In this document: in pieces, positions 33,873 to 44,546 of the stretch
Layout of the letters: the number at the start of each line of letters is the position of its first letter
Position numbering within the stretch: position 1 is the stretch's first letter
DNA from: Denitrificimonas caeni
Lineage (GTDB): Bacteria; Pseudomonadota; Gammaproteobacteria; Pseudomonadales; Pseudomonadaceae
Direction of reading: 5' to 3'
NCBI RefSeq assembly: GCF_905120345.1
Contig: NZ_CAJHOA010000001.1
Location: 714,582-778,581 of the forward strand
Length of the DNA stretch: 64,000 nt
Made by a program: the position numbers and the translations under genes
The notes under the pieces: model-generated
Databases searched by the model: none
Told to the model about the DNA's origin: nothing
What the model saw: the letters and a program-made list of their open reading frames with translations, nothing else

Positions 33873-35192
33873 ATGAACACACGATTGCGCGAGCTATATA
33901 GCAGCAACGCTCGTGAAACCAACCTGCTGTTGCTTATGCTGGCTGTCTTTCTACTGATTTATTTCATTCCCGCCGGCACTGCGCGTTTCGATAATGCCGT
34001 GCTGGAAGCTGTGCGCTTAACCCATTGGTACGCTAGAGAACACGTTATTTTATGTTTGCTGCCGGCATTTTTGATTGCTGGAGCAATGTCGACATATATC
34101 AGCCAAGGTGCGGTCATGCGCTACCTTGGACCGGATGCGCCCAAGGTAGTGGCCTTTAGCGTTGCCTCGGTATCAGGCACCTTACTGGCGGTTTGTTCGT
34201 GCACTGTACTGCCCCTGTTCGGTGGCATCTATAAGCGTGGTGCTGGTTTAGGCGCAGCAATCGCTTTTCTTTATTCTGGGCCAGCGATTAATATTATGGC
34301 CATTGTTATCACCGCCAAAGTGCTGGGCGCGGAAATGGGCTTTGCTCGTGCGCTCGGCGCCATTCTGTTTGCTGTAGTGATCGGCGCCATTATGCACTTG
34401 ATCTACCGTAAGGAAGAGGCGCAGCGAGTGGTTAAAAACACTCGTGGTTTTAGTGGTGAAGAACTCGATAAACCTATGAGCGCAATTGTGCTTTTCTTCG
34501 CCCTGATGGTTGGCATACTGGTATTCGCTAACTGGGCGGCAGCAGATAGCGCAATCTGGATGCAAATTTACCAATGGAAGTGGCAGATTACCGCGTTGCT
34601 TAGCGCCGCTTTAGCTGGGCTATTGGTTTGGCGCTGGCAGTGGCCAAAGCTGCAGTTATTGATTCTAGCTGCAGTGGTGCTACTAACCGCAATGATCGCA
34701 CCCAGTGCACCTGAGTTGCCCTTTGTTATCGGCATTGCCGGCTTGATGCTCATTTCAGCGTCACGCGAGCAAGACCGTGAATGGTCGCTTCAGAGCTGGG
34801 ATTTTGCCAAGCAAATTCTACCCTTACTGCTCGGTGGAGTCTTTATTGCTGGCTTTGCCTTGGGTCGTCCAGGCCACGAAGGAATCATTCCTTCAGAGTG
34901 GGTTGCTATGGCCGTGGGTGACAACAGCCTGAATTCCACAATTCTTGCATCGGTCTTGGGCGCACTGATGTACTTCTCTACACTCACTGAAGTGCCTATC
35001 GTAGAGGCACTTATGGGTGCAGGCATGGGTAAAGGACCCGCATTGGCCTTGCTCTTAGCAGGCCCAGCACTGTCTTTACCCAATATGCTAGTGATTCGCA
35101 CCATACTGGGCACGCAAAAAACCGTGGTTTATTGCTCACTGGTTGTCGTGATGTCCACGGTTACTGGTTTTATTTATGGCAACTGGTGGTGA
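33873..35192 (+). CDS. Permease of the UPF0718/ArsP-like family
   Basis: A 439-residue polytopic membrane protein with about ten hydrophobic helices. The family core SGTLLAVCSCTVLPLFGGIY (Cys108 and Cys110 inside a helix) is followed by the FLYSGPAINIMAIVI segment. Late in the protein, LSLPNMLVIRTILG repeats the same kind of motif, as expected for an internally duplicated PF03773 permease. The relative ArsP exports organoarsenicals and uses membrane cysteines. AAGGAG lies at ideal distance from the ATG. The next gene, a small thioredoxin, is a common partner of this permease family. The substrate is unknown; a metal, metalloid or thiol compound is plausible. Confidence 0.88.
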   Translation: MNTRLRELYSSNARETNLLLLMLAVFLLIYFIPAGTARFDNAVLEAVRLTHWYAREHVILCLLPAFLIAGAMSTYISQGAVMRYLGPDAPKVVAFSVASVSGTLLAVCSCTVLPLFGGIYKRGAGLGAAIAFLYSGPAINIMAIVITAKVLGAEMGFARALGAILFAVVIGAIMHLIYRKEEAQRVVKNTRGFSGEELDKPMSAIVLFFALMVGILVFANWAAADSAIWMQIYQWKWQITALLSAALAGLLVWRWQWPKLQLLILAAVVLLTAMIAPSAPELPFVIGIAGLMLISASREQDREWSLQSWDFAKQILPLLLGGVFIAGFALGRPGHEGIIPSEWVAMAVGDNSLNSTILASVLGALMYFSTLTEVPIVEALMGAGMGKGPALALLLAGPALSLPNMLVIRTILGTQKTVVYCSLVVVMSTVTGFIYGNWW

Positions 35193-35230
35193 TTACATCA
35201 GTTCAATCGATAGCAACACGAGGAGACACA

Positions 35231-35461
35231 ATGAAATTTACTATTTATGGCAGCGGCTGCGCCAAATGCACTCAACTTACAGCCAATGTAGAAGAAGCTG
35301 CGAGCGCGAAAGGTATTGAATACCGCGTTGAAAAAATAACCGACACCAATGCCATTATTGACGCGGGCATTATGCGCACCCCGGCACTGGCGATTGATGA
35401 TGAAATCGTTATTGAAGGGAAAGTAGCCAAGGTAGAAGAGATTCAAAAGCTATTGGCTTAG
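35231..35461 (+). CDS. Small thioredoxin-fold redox-active disulfide protein
   Basis: A 76-residue thioredoxin-like protein with Cys10 and Cys13 in the CAKC motif and the cis-proline segment MRTPALAIDDEIVIEG. It resembles the redox-active disulfide protein 2 group (TM0996/MTH895 type). The ATG at 35231 has GAGGAG at good spacing; the frame stays open upstream into the permease end but that part is not thioredoxin-like. It likely keeps the permease or its thiol cargo in the right redox state, which is inference from the gene pair. Confidence 0.9.
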   Translation: MKFTIYGSGCAKCTQLTANVEEAASAKGIEYRVEKITDTNAIIDAGIMRTPALAIDDEIVIEGKVAKVEEIQKLLA

Positions 35462-35540
35462 CAAAGAGCTTGGTGGTTCGGGATGCTACATAGCCAAGCA
35501 GCACTGCTGCAAGCTCTGTCCGCCCCAATGACTTAGAAGG

Positions 35541-35583
35541 CTCAACTCGTTGTCGCAGTCACAGCTTATGACAACGAGTTGGG
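35541..35583. repeat. Inverted repeat downstream of the thioredoxin gene
   Basis: CAACTCGTTGTC at 35543-35554 and GACAACGAGTTG at 35570-35581 are perfect 12-bp inverted copies with a 15-base spacer. There is no T-run, so it is not a standard terminator. It sits at the right edge of the ubiquitin-sigma-permease cluster. Confidence 0.6.
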
Positions 35584-35648
35584 CCTCGCGCTTGCTACAG
35601 CCTACATTGCAACAGGCTTAAAAAAGTCAAGCCCAAACGAAAAAGCCA

Positions 35649-35858
35649 TTAATCTGCTGCATCATCTTTATTGCTTTGCGTTTTATCACGCATACGTTGC
35701 ATTTCTTGCGTCGTTTTTAAACGGCACACGGCTAGTTGCTCTAAGCGCAAAGCTTTGATCGCCGCCAACGGATCATCAGCTTGCAAACCTCCTTGCGCCT
35801 TTTCATATTCAAGACTGTCATCGGCGCGCTCTTTAGCCTGTTCAATGTCATCACTCAT
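35649..35858 (-). CDS. Small charged hypothetical protein
   Basis: A product of about 69 residues, rich in Asp, Glu, Lys and Gln, predicted mostly helical (LEYEKAQGGLQADDPLAAIK, LRLEQLAVCRLKTTQEMQRM) with no membrane segment or known motif. The ATG at 35858 has AGGGG upstream; ten more codons are open but begin with a poorly placed start. It is divergent from mutS. I do not recognise it, and the coding call rests on composition and the ribosome site. Confidence 0.6.
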   Translation of the reverse strand: MSDDIEQAKERADDSLEYEKAQGGLQADDPLAAIKALRLEQLAVCRLKTTQEMQRMRDKTQSNKDDAAD

Positions 35859-36022
35859 CTTGCATGCCCCTATTTTGCTGTAAATCACTACTGCACACCT
35901 AAATTTGTCTTAACTTAACATGCCTAATCAGCACTTTTACGGCAACTGGGCGTGGCACTGCATAAATTTTTTGCTCAATCCGCTAGACTAGTACTTTTGC
36001 AACGCTATTGAGTCAGTTCATT

Positions 36023-38596
36023 ATGAGTGCTAAAGATTTAAGTAAGCATACGCCGATGATGCAGCAGTATTGGCGGTTAAAAAACCAACACCCTGATCAA
36101 ATCATGTTTTATCGCATGGGTGACTTTTATGAACTTTTCTATGACGATGCGAAAAAAGCCTCGCAACTGCTGGATATAACGCTGACATCGCGAGGACAGT
36201 CGGCAGGTAGCGTGATCCCCATGGCCGGCATTCCATTTCACGCCGCCGAAGGTTACCTCGCCCGCTTAGTCAGCCTTGGCGAATCAGTGGTCATTTGCGA
36301 GCAAACCGGTGACCCTGCCACCACCCTTAAAGGGCCTGTCGATCGGCAAGTGGTGCGTATTCTCACCCCAGGAACGGTCAGCGATGAAGCCTTAATGGAT
36401 GATCGTCGTGACAATCTGGTGGCCGCCTTACTGGGTACCGATCATTTATTCGGTTTAGCGGTTTTAGATATCAGTAGCGGCCGTTTTAGCGTGCAAGAAC
36501 TGCACAATGAAGAGAATGTTCTTGCCGAACTGGAGCGTATCAACCCTGCAGAACTTCTTATTCCAGACGACTGGTCAGCGCCGACGGCATTGGAAAGACG
36601 TCGTGGCAATCAGCGTCGCGCTCCTTGGGATTTTGATTACGACAGCGCACTCAAAGCGTTATGTCAGCAATTTGCCACACAAGATCTAAAAGGTTTTGGC
36701 TGTGAACAACTGTCTTTAGCGATTGGTGCTGCCGGCTGCTTATTAAATTATGCGAAAGAAACTCAGCGCACCGCCCTACCGCATATTCGCAGTCTCTTTC
36801 ATGAACGTATCAGCGAAACCGTAGTACTCGATGCCGCAACCCGTCGCAACTTAGAGCTGGATAAAAATCTCTCTGGCGGCCGTGATAACACCTTGCAATC
36901 AGTGATTGATCGCTGTCAGACCAGCATGGGTAGCCGTTTGCTCAGTCGCTGGCTCAATCGGCCTTTGCGCCAGCAGACAGTACTCGAAGCACGCCAAGAT
37001 GCCATTGCCTACCTACTCAATGATTACCATTTTGAGAACGTGCAACCTGCATTAAAAGATATTGGTGATATTGAGCGAATCTTAGCGCGCATCAGTTTAC
37101 GCAGTGCTCGTCCTCGTGACTTAGCTCGCTTACGTGATGCGTTGAATGCTTTACCTGTTTTACAAGAAGTACTCGCTGATCTGGATATTGCCCGCATTCA
37201 GCAACTGGCCACAGCAATTGGCGTCTACCCTGAGTTATCCGATACGCTCAGTCGTGCCATTATCGATAACCCTCCGGCGGTAATTCGCGAAGGCGGCGTA
37301 TTGAAACTCGGTTACGACGCCGAACTGGATGAACTGCTGACCATCAGTGAAACTGCAGGTCAGTATTTAATCGATTTAGAAACCCGCGAAAAAGCACGCA
37401 CCGGTCTCGCCAACCTCAAAGTAGGCTATAACCGAGTACATGGTTACTTTATTGAAATACCCACCAAACAAGCAGAGCAAGCTCCCGCTGATTATTTGCG
37501 CCGACAAACACTAAAAGGTGCTGAACGCTTTATCACTCCAGAATTAAAAACCTTTGAAGATAAAGCTCTGTCGGCGAAAAGCCGTGCTTTAGCGCGAGAA
37601 AAACAGCTCTATGATGAACTGCTAGATATCCTGATTAGTCATATCGCGCCACTGCAAGAAAGCGCTGCGGCTCTAGCCGAGCTTGATGTAATCAGCAACC
37701 TGTCCGAGCGTGCACTGACGCTTGATCTATGTCGCCCACAGTTTACTGAGCAGCCATTACTCGATATCAAGCAAGGTCGCCACTTAGTGGTTGAGCATGT
37801 ACTGACCACTCCTTTTGTTGCCAACGATGTCAGCATGAACGATGCCACGCGTATGTTGATTATTACCGGACCAAACATGGGTGGTAAATCCACCTACATG
37901 CGACAAACCGCTTTGATTGTACTACTGGCACACATTGGTAGCTTTGTGCCCGCACAGCAGTGCTTATTGTCACTGGTCGACCGTATTTTCACCCGAATCG
38001 GTTCCAGTGATGACCTGGCTGGCGGTCGTTCAACCTTTATGGTTGAAATGAGTGAAACCGCAAACATCTTGCACAATGCAACAGCTGATAGCTTGGTATT
38101 AATGGACGAAGTCGGACGGGGTACCAGTACCTTTGATGGCCTCTCTTTAGCTTGGGCAGCCGCCGAGCAATTAGCCGAACTTAAAGCGTGGACCTTGTTT
38201 GCCACCCACTATTTTGAACTAACCTCATTACCCGAGCGTTTAAGCAGTGTGGCTAACGTGCACCTTAGCGCCACAGAACACCAGGATCGTATTGTCTTCT
38301 TGCATAACGTGCGCAACGGACCGGCCAACCAAAGCTATGGCTTGGCCGTAGCACAACTGGCGGGTGTACCAACGACAGTAATTGCACGTGCACGTGAGCA
38401 TCTTAAACATCTGGAAGACAGCAGTTTAATGCAAGCTCAGCATACGGCGAGCAGCGATACGCAGCGTCCGATACAAAGTGACTTATTCGCTACGCAGCCG
38501 CATCACCTGCTGCTAGAATTGCAAGACACCAATCCAGACGAGCTATCGCCTCGGCAGGCGCTTGATCTGTTATATGCTTGGAAGTCGCAGATCTAA
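36023..38596 (+). CDS. mutS: DNA mismatch repair protein MutS
   Basis: MutS recognises mismatches and starts repair. The mismatch-probing Phe-x-Glu lies in GDFYELFY near residue 40, and the ATPase domain contains Walker [14 protein letters not shown], the [13 protein letters not shown] segment and Walker [14 protein letters not shown]. The C-terminal dimerisation tail is present. The ATG at 36023 gives the family start; a TTG five codons upstream is unlikely. Product length is 857 residues, normal for MutS. fdxA follows, as in Pseudomonas. Confidence 0.98.
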   Translation: MSAKDLSKHTPMMQQYWRLKNQHPDQIMFYRMGDFYELFYDDAKKASQLLDITLTSRGQSAGSVIPMAGIPFHAAEGYLARLVSLGESVVICEQTGDPATTLKGPVDRQVVRILTPGTVSDEALMDDRRDNLVAALLGTDHLFGLAVLDISSGRFSVQELHNEENVLAELERINPAELLIPDDWSAPTALERRRGNQRRAPWDFDYDSALKALCQQFATQDLKGFGCEQLSLAIGAAGCLLNYAKETQRTALPHIRSLFHERISETVVLDAATRRNLELDKNLSGGRDNTLQSVIDRCQTSMGSRLLSRWLNRPLRQQTVLEARQDAIAYLLNDYHFENVQPALKDIGDIERILARISLRSARPRDLARLRDALNALPVLQEVLADLDIARIQQLATAIGVYPELSDTLSRAIIDNPPAVIREGGVLKLGYDAELDELLTISETAGQYLIDLETREKARTGLANLKVGYNRVHGYFIEIPTKQAEQAPADYLRRQTLKGAERFITPELKTFEDKALSAKSRALAREKQLYDELLDILISHIAPLQESAAALAELDVISNLSERALTLDLCRPQFTEQPLLDIKQGRHLVVEHVLTTPFVANDVSMNDATRMLIITGPNMGGKSTYMRQTALIVLLAHIGSFVPAQQCLLSLVDRIFTRIGSSDDLAGGRSTFMVEMSETANILHNATADSLVLMDEVGRGTSTFDGLSLAWAAAEQLAELKAWTLFATHYFELTSLPERLSSVANVHLSATEHQDRIVFLHNVRNGPANQSYGLAVAQLAGVPTTVIARAREHLKHLEDSSLMQAQHTASSDTQRPIQSDLFATQPHHLLLELQDTNPDELSPRQALDLLYAWKSQI

Positions 38597-38732
38597 CCCT
38601 GCCTAGCCGCAAGCTGTTAGTATTGCTAACCTTTTATTTATTTATTGCGTTGTATCATGACAGCGCACACAACTTTACTTGTAAACTCTGCACAGATAGA
38701 GTTCAAGTTATACGCCTAGGAGATAGCTCGTT

Positions 38733-39056
38733 ATGACCTTCGTTGTCACTGATAACTGCGTTAAATGCAAATACACAGACTGCGTAGAAGTCTGCCCTGT
38801 GGATTGCTTCTATGAAGGCCCAAATTTTTTGGTCATTCATCCAGACGAGTGCATTGACTGCGCGCTGTGCGAGCCAGAATGCCCTGCTGCTGCCATTTAT
38901 GCAGAGGATGAAGTGCCTGAAGATATGCAAGAATACACTGAAATCAATAAAGATTTAGCCGATATCTGGCCAAATATCAGTGAAAAGAAAGATCCATTGC
39001 CGGATGCTGAAGAGTGGGATGGCGTTGCTAATAAGTTACAGTATTTAGAGCGTTAA
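38733..39056 (+). CDS. fdxA: 7Fe ferredoxin FdxA
   Basis: A 107-residue ferredoxin with N-terminal [3Fe-4S] and [4Fe-4S] cluster motifs ([19 protein letters not shown] and [12 protein letters not shown]) and the C-terminal extension typical of Azotobacter-type FdxA. GGAG lies upstream of the ATG. It follows mutS with a 136-base gap that can hold its own promoter; I could not name the promoter boxes with confidence. Confidence 0.97.
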   Translation: MTFVVTDNCVKCKYTDCVEVCPVDCFYEGPNFLVIHPDECIDCALCEPECPAAAIYAEDEVPEDMQEYTEINKDLADIWPNISEKKDPLPDAEEWDGVANKLQYLER

Positions 39057-39057
39057 T

Positions 39058-39100
39058 CTAAACACGCCTGCGCGAATTTGACTTACGTAGGCGTGTTTAG
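39058..39100 (+). repeat. Long hairpin directly after fdxA
   Basis: CTAAACACGCCT (39058-39069) and AGGCGTGTTTAG (39089-39100) are perfect 12-bp inverted copies with a 19-base loop, beginning two bases after the stop. The downstream sequence (AACAAATAG) is not a T-run, so it may protect the 3' end of the mRNA or terminate weakly. Confidence 0.65.
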
Positions 39101-39126
39101 AACAAATAGATTATAGCGTTAGACCT

Positions 39127-39166
39127 AAAACCCCGTATCCGATAACGCACCGGATGCGGGGTTTTT
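39127..39166 (-). terminator. Terminator after lipA (bidirectional)
   Basis: AAAACCCCG with TATCCG pairs with CGGATGCGGGGTTTTT across a small loop. The stem is flanked by A- and T-runs on both strands, so it can end both the lipB-lipA transcript and fdxA. Confidence 0.85.
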
Positions 39167-39171
39167 GCATC

Positions 39172-40149
39172 TTAGTTGAGTTGCTCATGCGCCTGTTGGT
39201 CAGCATGATACGATGAGCGCACCAAAGGACCTGATGCAACATTCTTAAAGCCCATTTTAAGGCCTTCTTCGGCAAACCAAGCAAACACATCAGGATGTAC
39301 AAAACGTTGCACTGCCATATGGTCGCGCGAGGGCTGCAAATACTGACCTAAGGTCAACATATCGATATCATGCTCACGCATGCGCTGCATCACTTCGATA
39401 ACTTCTTCATCAGTTTCGCCCAAACCAAGCATCAAACCTGATTTAGTCGGCACTCCCGGCACCAGCTGTTTAAAGCGCTCGAGCAAATCTAATGACCATT
39501 CAAAATCAGAACCCGGACGTGCCGCTTTGTATAAGCGCGGTACAGTTTCCAAGTTATGATTAAACACATCGGGCGGCTCAGTAGCAGTAATTTCCAGCGC
39601 GATATCCATACGGCCACGGTAGTCTGGAACCAAGGTTTCTAATTGCACACCCGGTGCCAAGGCACGTATTTCACGCAAACAATCAGCAAAGTGCTGAGCA
39701 CCACCATCACGCAGATCATCACGATCAACCGAGGTAATCACCACATACTTTAGCTTCATGTCGGCAATAGCAGCGGCTAAATTATGTGGCTCATTCACGT
39801 CCAAAGGATTGGGACGACCATGACCCACATCACAGAATGGACAGCGACGGGTACAAATATCACCCATAATCATAAAGGTCGCAGTGCCACTGGAGAAGCA
39901 CTCACCCAAGTTAGGACAAGAGGCCTCTTCACAGACGCTGTGTAACTTGTGCTTACGCAAAGTTTGCTTAATACCTTCCACGCGCGGCGATACCGGCACG
40001 CGCACACGAATCCAATCAGGCTTGCGCAGCACATCAGTTGTAGGAATAATTTTCACTGGGATACGCGCTAACTTTTCTGCACCGCGTAACTTCACACCTA
40101 CTTCAACTTTAGCGGGTTTAGCGCTGACTGGAGCTTCTTGATTACTCAT
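39172..40149 (-). CDS. lipA: Lipoyl synthase LipA
   Basis: LipA is a radical-SAM enzyme inserting two sulfurs into octanoylated proteins. The auxiliary cluster cysteines lie in [12 protein letters not shown] and the radical-SAM CxxxCxxC in CTRRCPFC; the C-terminal [11 protein letters not shown] contains the conserved serine ligand. The ATG at 40149 overlaps the lipB stop by 8 bases. A start five codons earlier lies deeper inside lipB. Confidence 0.98.
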   Translation of the reverse strand: MSNQEAPVSAKPAKVEVGVKLRGAEKLARIPVKIIPTTDVLRKPDWIRVRVPVSPRVEGIKQTLRKHKLHSVCEEASCPNLGECFSSGTATFMIMGDICTRRCPFCDVGHGRPNPLDVNEPHNLAAAIADMKLKYVVITSVDRDDLRDGGAQHFADCLREIRALAPGVQLETLVPDYRGRMDIALEITATEPPDVFNHNLETVPRLYKAARPGSDFEWSLDLLERFKQLVPGVPTKSGLMLGLGETDEEVIEVMQRMREHDIDMLTLGQYLQPSRDHMAVQRFVHPDVFAWFAEEGLKMGFKNVASGPLVRSSYHADQQAHEQLN

Positions 40150-40801
40150 GGTATTCAATCCCATCGGTAAGGGTTATATATTCACTGAATTTAAGATGTG
40201 AGACGAGGGCATCACGCAAACGGATCCTGACGTCCGATATGTCTATAGAGTGCCGCGTCTCATCACACAATTGGGTCATTTGCAGCCCGGCATAGCCGCA
40301 GGGATTAATCCGCTGGAACGGCTGTAAATCCATATCGACATTTAAGGCCAAGCCATGAAAGGAACAGCCTCGACGAATACGCAAGCCTAAAGAAGCAATT
40401 TTCTTACCCGCCACATACACACCTGGCGCATCTGGTTTAGCTTGTGCACTCACACCATATTGACTTAACAGCTCAATCAAACTGTTTTCGATGCTAGTGA
40501 CTAAATCACGTACACCCTGCCCGGCACGGCGCACATCCACTAAGATATAGGCAACCAACTGTCCTGGACCATGGTAGGTCACTTGACCACCACGATCGAC
40601 TTGAACCACCGGAATATCGCCAGCAGCTAAAACATGCTCAGCCTTACCGGCTTGCCCTTGAGTAAAGACACGTGGATGCTCAAGCAGCCATATCTCGTCA
40701 ACAGTGTCGGCATCACGTGTCTGGGTAAAGTGTTGCATGGCATGCCACGTTGGCTCATAGGCCACACAACCGAGCTGGCGAATCACAACGGATCTGGGCA
40801 T
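40142..40801 (-). CDS. lipB: Octanoyl-(acyl-carrier-protein):protein transferase LipB
   Basis: LipB moves octanoate from ACP to lipoyl domains, the step before LipA. The family segments [16 protein letters not shown] and the catalytic pair, lysine in [10 protein letters not shown] and cysteine in INPCGYAG, are present in 219 residues. It overlaps ybeD by one base and lipA by 8, so the three genes are translationally coupled. Confidence 0.97.
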   Translation of the reverse strand: MPRSVVIRQLGCVAYEPTWHAMQHFTQTRDADTVDEIWLLEHPRVFTQGQAGKAEHVLAAGDIPVVQVDRGGQVTYHGPGQLVAYILVDVRRAGQGVRDLVTSIENSLIELLSQYGVSAQAKPDAPGVYVAGKKIASLGLRIRRGCSFHGLALNVDMDLQPFQRINPCGYAGLQMTQLCDETRHSIDISDVRIRLRDALVSHLKFSEYITLTDGIEYHE

Positions 40802-41082
40802 TAAAGCACCATGCGCACAACGCCTGTTTCGCGTAACTCACGATTAATACTTTCCAACTGCTCAATGCTCTGCGCATGAATATGTACTTGTACAGATAAA
40901 AAGCGACCATTGCTGCTATCACGTCGCGTAATAGACTCTGCATCGACCTCTGGCGCATGGCGCTGCAATACTTCAATAATTATGTCAATAAAGGTATCGC
41001 AGCTGTCACCAATAATTTTAATAGGGTAATTGGCGCAGGGAAATTCAATTTTGGGCGGTTGTTGCACAGTTTCTTCGGTCAT
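40801..41082 (-). CDS. ybeD: YbeD/DUF493 family protein
   Basis: A 93-residue protein with the YbeD fold segments [16 protein letters not shown] near the start and [20 protein letters not shown] near the end. The family is thought to be an ACT-like regulatory domain linked to lipoate synthesis by gene order. The ATG at 41082 has GGAG at ideal spacing; 35 more codons are open upstream but are not family sequence. The exact role is unknown. Confidence 0.94.
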   Translation of the reverse strand: MTEETVQQPPKIEFPCANYPIKIIGDSCDTFIDIIIEVLQRHAPEVDAESITRRDSSNGRFLSVQVHIHAQSIEQLESINRELRETGVVRMVL

Positions 41083-41215
41083 CTCAACTCCGAGCTTTTG
41101 GCTCTTGCGGTAGACGGCTTGGGTAAAACCATCTTTATTATACCTAAGTCGACTCTTGGTCAGCCTTGCAGACACCCTATAGTGCACTGCAAGTGATGCG
41201 CTGAACAGTCAACCT

Positions 41216-42415
41216 TTAGTTAAATAGGCTGTAAAAAAACATACGAATGGTATCAAGCAAACGGCTGAAAAAACCACCCTCTTCCACATCATGCAACGCG
41301 ACTAAATCGGCAGTATGCACAATTTCATCACCTAAACGCACCTCGACCCTACCAAGACGATCGCCTCGCTTAACCGGCGCGACCACACTTTCATCCAAGA
41401 TCATCGCTGCAGCCATTTTTTGTACTTGGCCACGCGGCAGGGTTAAGATTAAATCCTCGACCAAGCCCACTTTAACTTGCGAACTTTCACCCTTCCAGAC
41501 CTTGCTATCAGCAAGCTCTACGCCTTTTTTATAGAAGGTTCTCGTTTCAAAAAATCGGAAACCATAGGTCAGTAATTTTTGCGTTTCTGCCGCTCGAGCT
41601 GCTTCACTAGACGCACCAAAGACCACAGAAATCAAGCGCATATCATCGCGTACGGCAGACGCCACTAGACAATAACCGGCTTCATCAGTATGACCTGTTT
41701 TCAAACCATCAACGGTTTTATCACGCCATAGCAGTAAGTTACGATTAGGCTGCTTAATACCATTCCAGAGAAACTCTTTCTGTGCATAAATAGAGTAATG
41801 CTGCGGATCTTCGTAGATAATCGCACGCGCCAGCTTAGCCATATCATGGGCTGAAGAGTAATGTTCTTCAGAGGGCAATCCAGTCGCATTCATAAATTGC
41901 GTATTGTCTAAATACAAACGTGTTGCTGCCGTATTCATCATGCTAGAAAAGGCTTCTTCGCTACCAGCAATGTGTTCAGCCAAAGCAACACTGGCATCAT
42001 TGCCTGATTGAATAATAATGCCATGCAGCAAATCATCAACAGACACTTGCTTGCCCACATCAATAAACATCCGTGAGCCGCCGGTGCGCCACGCTTTTTC
42101 ACTGACTGTGACTAAATCCTGCTCAGATATCTGTCCCCGTTGAATTTCCTTGGTAGCAATATAAGCAGTCATCAGCTTGGTTAAGCTCGCAGGCGGCAAA
42201 CGCTCATCACCATTGTGTTCAACTAAAACCTTACCGCTGGCAGCATCCAACAGCACATAGGATTTAGCAGCTAACTCTGGCATGGCAGGAATAACCATCG
42301 GTGCTGTTGCTGCTGTCGGTACCGCATTGGGTGTAGGTACATCTGCAGCACTAACATAGCTTGCCGCGCAAACAACAACGGCACTGAAACAAAGCTTTTG
42401 TAAAAACTGACTCAT
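41216..42415 (-). CDS. dacA: D-alanyl-D-alanine carboxypeptidase DacA (PBP5/6)
   Basis: A periplasmic penicillin-binding protein that trims the terminal D-Ala of peptidoglycan side chains. The active-site motifs are SLTK (with ASLTKLMTAY), SGN (IIQSGNDASVAL) and KTG (VDGLKTGHTDEAG). A signal peptide ends around SYVSAAD, and the C-terminal amphipathic helix (LLDTIRMFFYSLFN) anchors it to the membrane. The ATG at 42415 gives a clean signal peptide; 15 extra codons are open upstream. Confidence 0.96.
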   Translation of the reverse strand: MSQFLQKLCFSAVVVCAASYVSAADVPTPNAVPTAATAPMVIPAMPELAAKSYVLLDAASGKVLVEHNGDERLPPASLTKLMTAYIATKEIQRGQISEQDLVTVSEKAWRTGGSRMFIDVGKQVSVDDLLHGIIIQSGNDASVALAEHIAGSEEAFSSMMNTAATRLYLDNTQFMNATGLPSEEHYSSAHDMAKLARAIIYEDPQHYSIYAQKEFLWNGIKQPNRNLLLWRDKTVDGLKTGHTDEAGYCLVASAVRDDMRLISVVFGASSEAARAAETQKLLTYGFRFFETRTFYKKGVELADSKVWKGESSQVKVGLVEDLILTLPRGQVQKMAAAMILDESVVAPVKRGDRLGRVEVRLGDEIVHTADLVALHDVEEGGFFSRLLDTIRMFFYSLFN

Positions 42416-42516
42416 TTTTATACAACTCTCAATTTTATAAAGACAAACGGTAAGATCCATTTACTGCGCTAATGCTAATAGTGTACGCAACAAGCGCCCC
42501 ACAACACAGACAGCAA

Positions 42517-43527
42517 CTACTCTGCAGACACCAAAGCAGGTTGACCCAGATTAGCTAAGCGAACACGATCACGTAAATGTTCAGCCTCGTTTTGATTGGG
42601 TACCGGCCCCATACGTACGCGGTGCAATACCTGCTCGTTGCGTACCACTGAACTGATAAACACCGGCGCACTGGTCAGCATACTCAGCTTGTCCCTCAGC
42701 AGTTGCGCAGCGTCGGGATTGGCGAAGGCTCCGACTTGGAGATAGAGGCCAGCGACTGATAACGAATCGTTTTTTTTTGAGTCGACTTGTGTAGGGAATA
42801 CCGCTCCGGCGTGCTGCTCAACGGGGGGCATATACACTTCAGACTCTTGCGACAACGCCGGCAAACTTAAAGGTTTGGCTTGAGCGGCGATATAAGGCGT
42901 GCTGGCCATAGGTACACTTTTCCCACGTGCAGCCCACCACTCGTGTGGATCAATGCCTTCAACCGTGACGCGAGCGACGCCTTTTTCTGCATAACCCAGT
43001 TTTTTTGCCGCAGCAAAAGACAAATCAATCACTCGGTCAGAATAAAACGGACCGCGATCATTGACGCGCAGTGTGACACTACGGCCATTCTCTAAATTCG
43101 TAACTTTGACATAACTGGGTAATGGCAAAGTTTTATGCGCAGCAGTCATGCCATATAAGTCAAAGGTTTCACCATTGGCGGTATCCAGACCATGAAACTT
43201 CGTACCATACCAAGATGCTGTGCCTGTCGCTTTGTAAGCGCGAGCATCTTGGATAGGGAAATAACGACTGCCCATCACGGTATAAGGGGCCGCTTTATAA
43301 TTACCTAAATGCGGCATAGGTACAGCATCAGGAATGCCGGATACATCAACGGTCCACCAAGGTGCACCATCACTGCCCGGCTGCTTAAAATTAACCGGAC
43401 CGCTAATCGAGCCATCACGAGTAACCGGCTGCGGCGGCGGCGGACCTTTAGTGTTGCTGGATGAGCAACTGATCAACGCGATACCTAAAGCAGCTGCAGT
43501 TAGGACCTGCATACTGTGCTTAAACAT
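42517..43527 (-). CDS. rlpA: Septal-ring lytic transglycosylase RlpA
   Basis: A lipoprotein (lipobox ALISC) with the double-psi beta-barrel RlpA domain (TGTASWYGTKFHGLDTANGE, LPLPSYVKVTNLENGRSVTL, VNDRGPFYSDRVIDLS) and a C-terminal SPOR domain (LYLQVGAFANPDAAQLLRDK) that binds denuded septal glycan. In Pseudomonas it cleaves glycan strands lacking peptides during cell separation. AAGGA lies upstream of the ATG, three bases after the mltB stop. Confidence 0.96.
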   Translation of the reverse strand: MFKHSMQVLTAAALGIALISCSSSNTKGPPPPQPVTRDGSISGPVNFKQPGSDGAPWWTVDVSGIPDAVPMPHLGNYKAAPYTVMGSRYFPIQDARAYKATGTASWYGTKFHGLDTANGETFDLYGMTAAHKTLPLPSYVKVTNLENGRSVTLRVNDRGPFYSDRVIDLSFAAAKKLGYAEKGVARVTVEGIDPHEWWAARGKSVPMASTPYIAAQAKPLSLPALSQESEVYMPPVEQHAGAVFPTQVDSKKNDSLSVAGLYLQVGAFANPDAAQLLRDKLSMLTSAPVFISSVVRNEQVLHRVRMGPVPNQNEAEHLRDRVRLANLGQPALVSAE

Positions 43528-43529
43528 TA

Positions 43530-44537
43530 TTAGTCCTTACGTGAAGCCGCTAATAGTTCGGCCAATTCATTGACGGCCATGGCATACATCACACTACGAT
43601 TATAGCGCGTTATTGCATGAAAATTCGCTAAACCGATCCAATATTCAGGGCCTTGTTCAGCATCCAAACGGAAAGCTGTGACGTTAGTTTTTTTATCAAG
43701 AGACTCGCGCGGTTTCCAGCCGAGTTTCTGCAGTTGCTGCACAGTAATCTTAGGATCTAAACTCTCAGATAAACCCTTATCTGCTTTAGTGGCGCTCTTA
43801 ATATCAGCACGCACTACTACTTTTTGCCCTGGCTGCCAGCCATGTTTAATAAAATAATTAGCAACACTGCCTACGGCATCAGTAGGGTTCTGCCATATAT
43901 CAATATGACCATCATTATCAAAATCAACAGCATAAGCACGGAAACTACCCGGCATAAACTGTGGCAAACCCATCGCACCTGCATAAGATCCTTTGAGGCT
44001 CAAAGGGTTCACTTGTTCTTCTCGAGTCAGCAACAAATACTCTTTCAGCTGCTGACGAAAAAAGGGTTCTCGCGGCGGATAATCAAAAGCTAAAGTGGAT
44101 AGTGCATCAATCACTCGATAGCTGCCCGTATTGCCACCGTAAATAGTTTCCACACCAATAATGGCGACGATAAACTCCGCAGGCACACCATATTCATCTT
44201 CTGCTCGCTGCAACGCTTCTTGGTTCTTTGCCCAGAACTCAATGCCTTTATCGACACGCGCTTGGGTGATAAAAATTGGACGGTATTCTTTCCACAGTTT
44301 AACGCGTTCAGCGGGTCGAGAAATAGCATCTAAAATCGCCTGTTTACGCTCTGCTTGAGCAAAAACGCTGTGCAGTGGCTCAGCTAAAAACCCAAACTCT
44401 GCGCTCACCTCCTCTATAAATGGTGCTAATAAAGGATGCTCGGCATAAGTGGTTTCTTGAGCAGAGGCATAGGTTGCCGCCAACGTTAACCCTAAGCAAG
44501 CCACTAAACCTTTCATTTTAAACAACACAGTTTGCAT
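43530..44537 (-). CDS. mltB: Membrane-bound lytic murein transglycosylase B (MltB-like)
   Basis: A 335-residue lytic transglycosylase of the MltB family. The N-terminal signal ends near TYASAQE, and the catalytic glutamate is in IIGVETIYGGNTG. Other family segments are AGAMGLPQFMPGSFRAYAVD and FDNDGHIDIWQNPTDAVGSVANYF. AAGGAT precedes the ATG. There is no obvious lipobox, so the product may be a soluble periplasmic form like SltB1 of Pseudomonas. Confidence 0.94.
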   Translation of the reverse strand: MQTVLFKMKGLVACLGLTLAATYASAQETTYAEHPLLAPFIEEVSAEFGFLAEPLHSVFAQAERKQAILDAISRPAERVKLWKEYRPIFITQARVDKGIEFWAKNQEALQRAEDEYGVPAEFIVAIIGVETIYGGNTGSYRVIDALSTLAFDYPPREPFFRQQLKEYLLLTREEQVNPLSLKGSYAGAMGLPQFMPGSFRAYAVDFDNDGHIDIWQNPTDAVGSVANYFIKHGWQPGQKVVVRADIKSATKADKGLSESLDPKITVQQLQKLGWKPRESLDKKTNVTAFRLDAEQGPEYWIGLANFHAITRYNRSVMYAMAVNELAELLAASRKD

Positions 44538-44546
44538 GTATAATCC

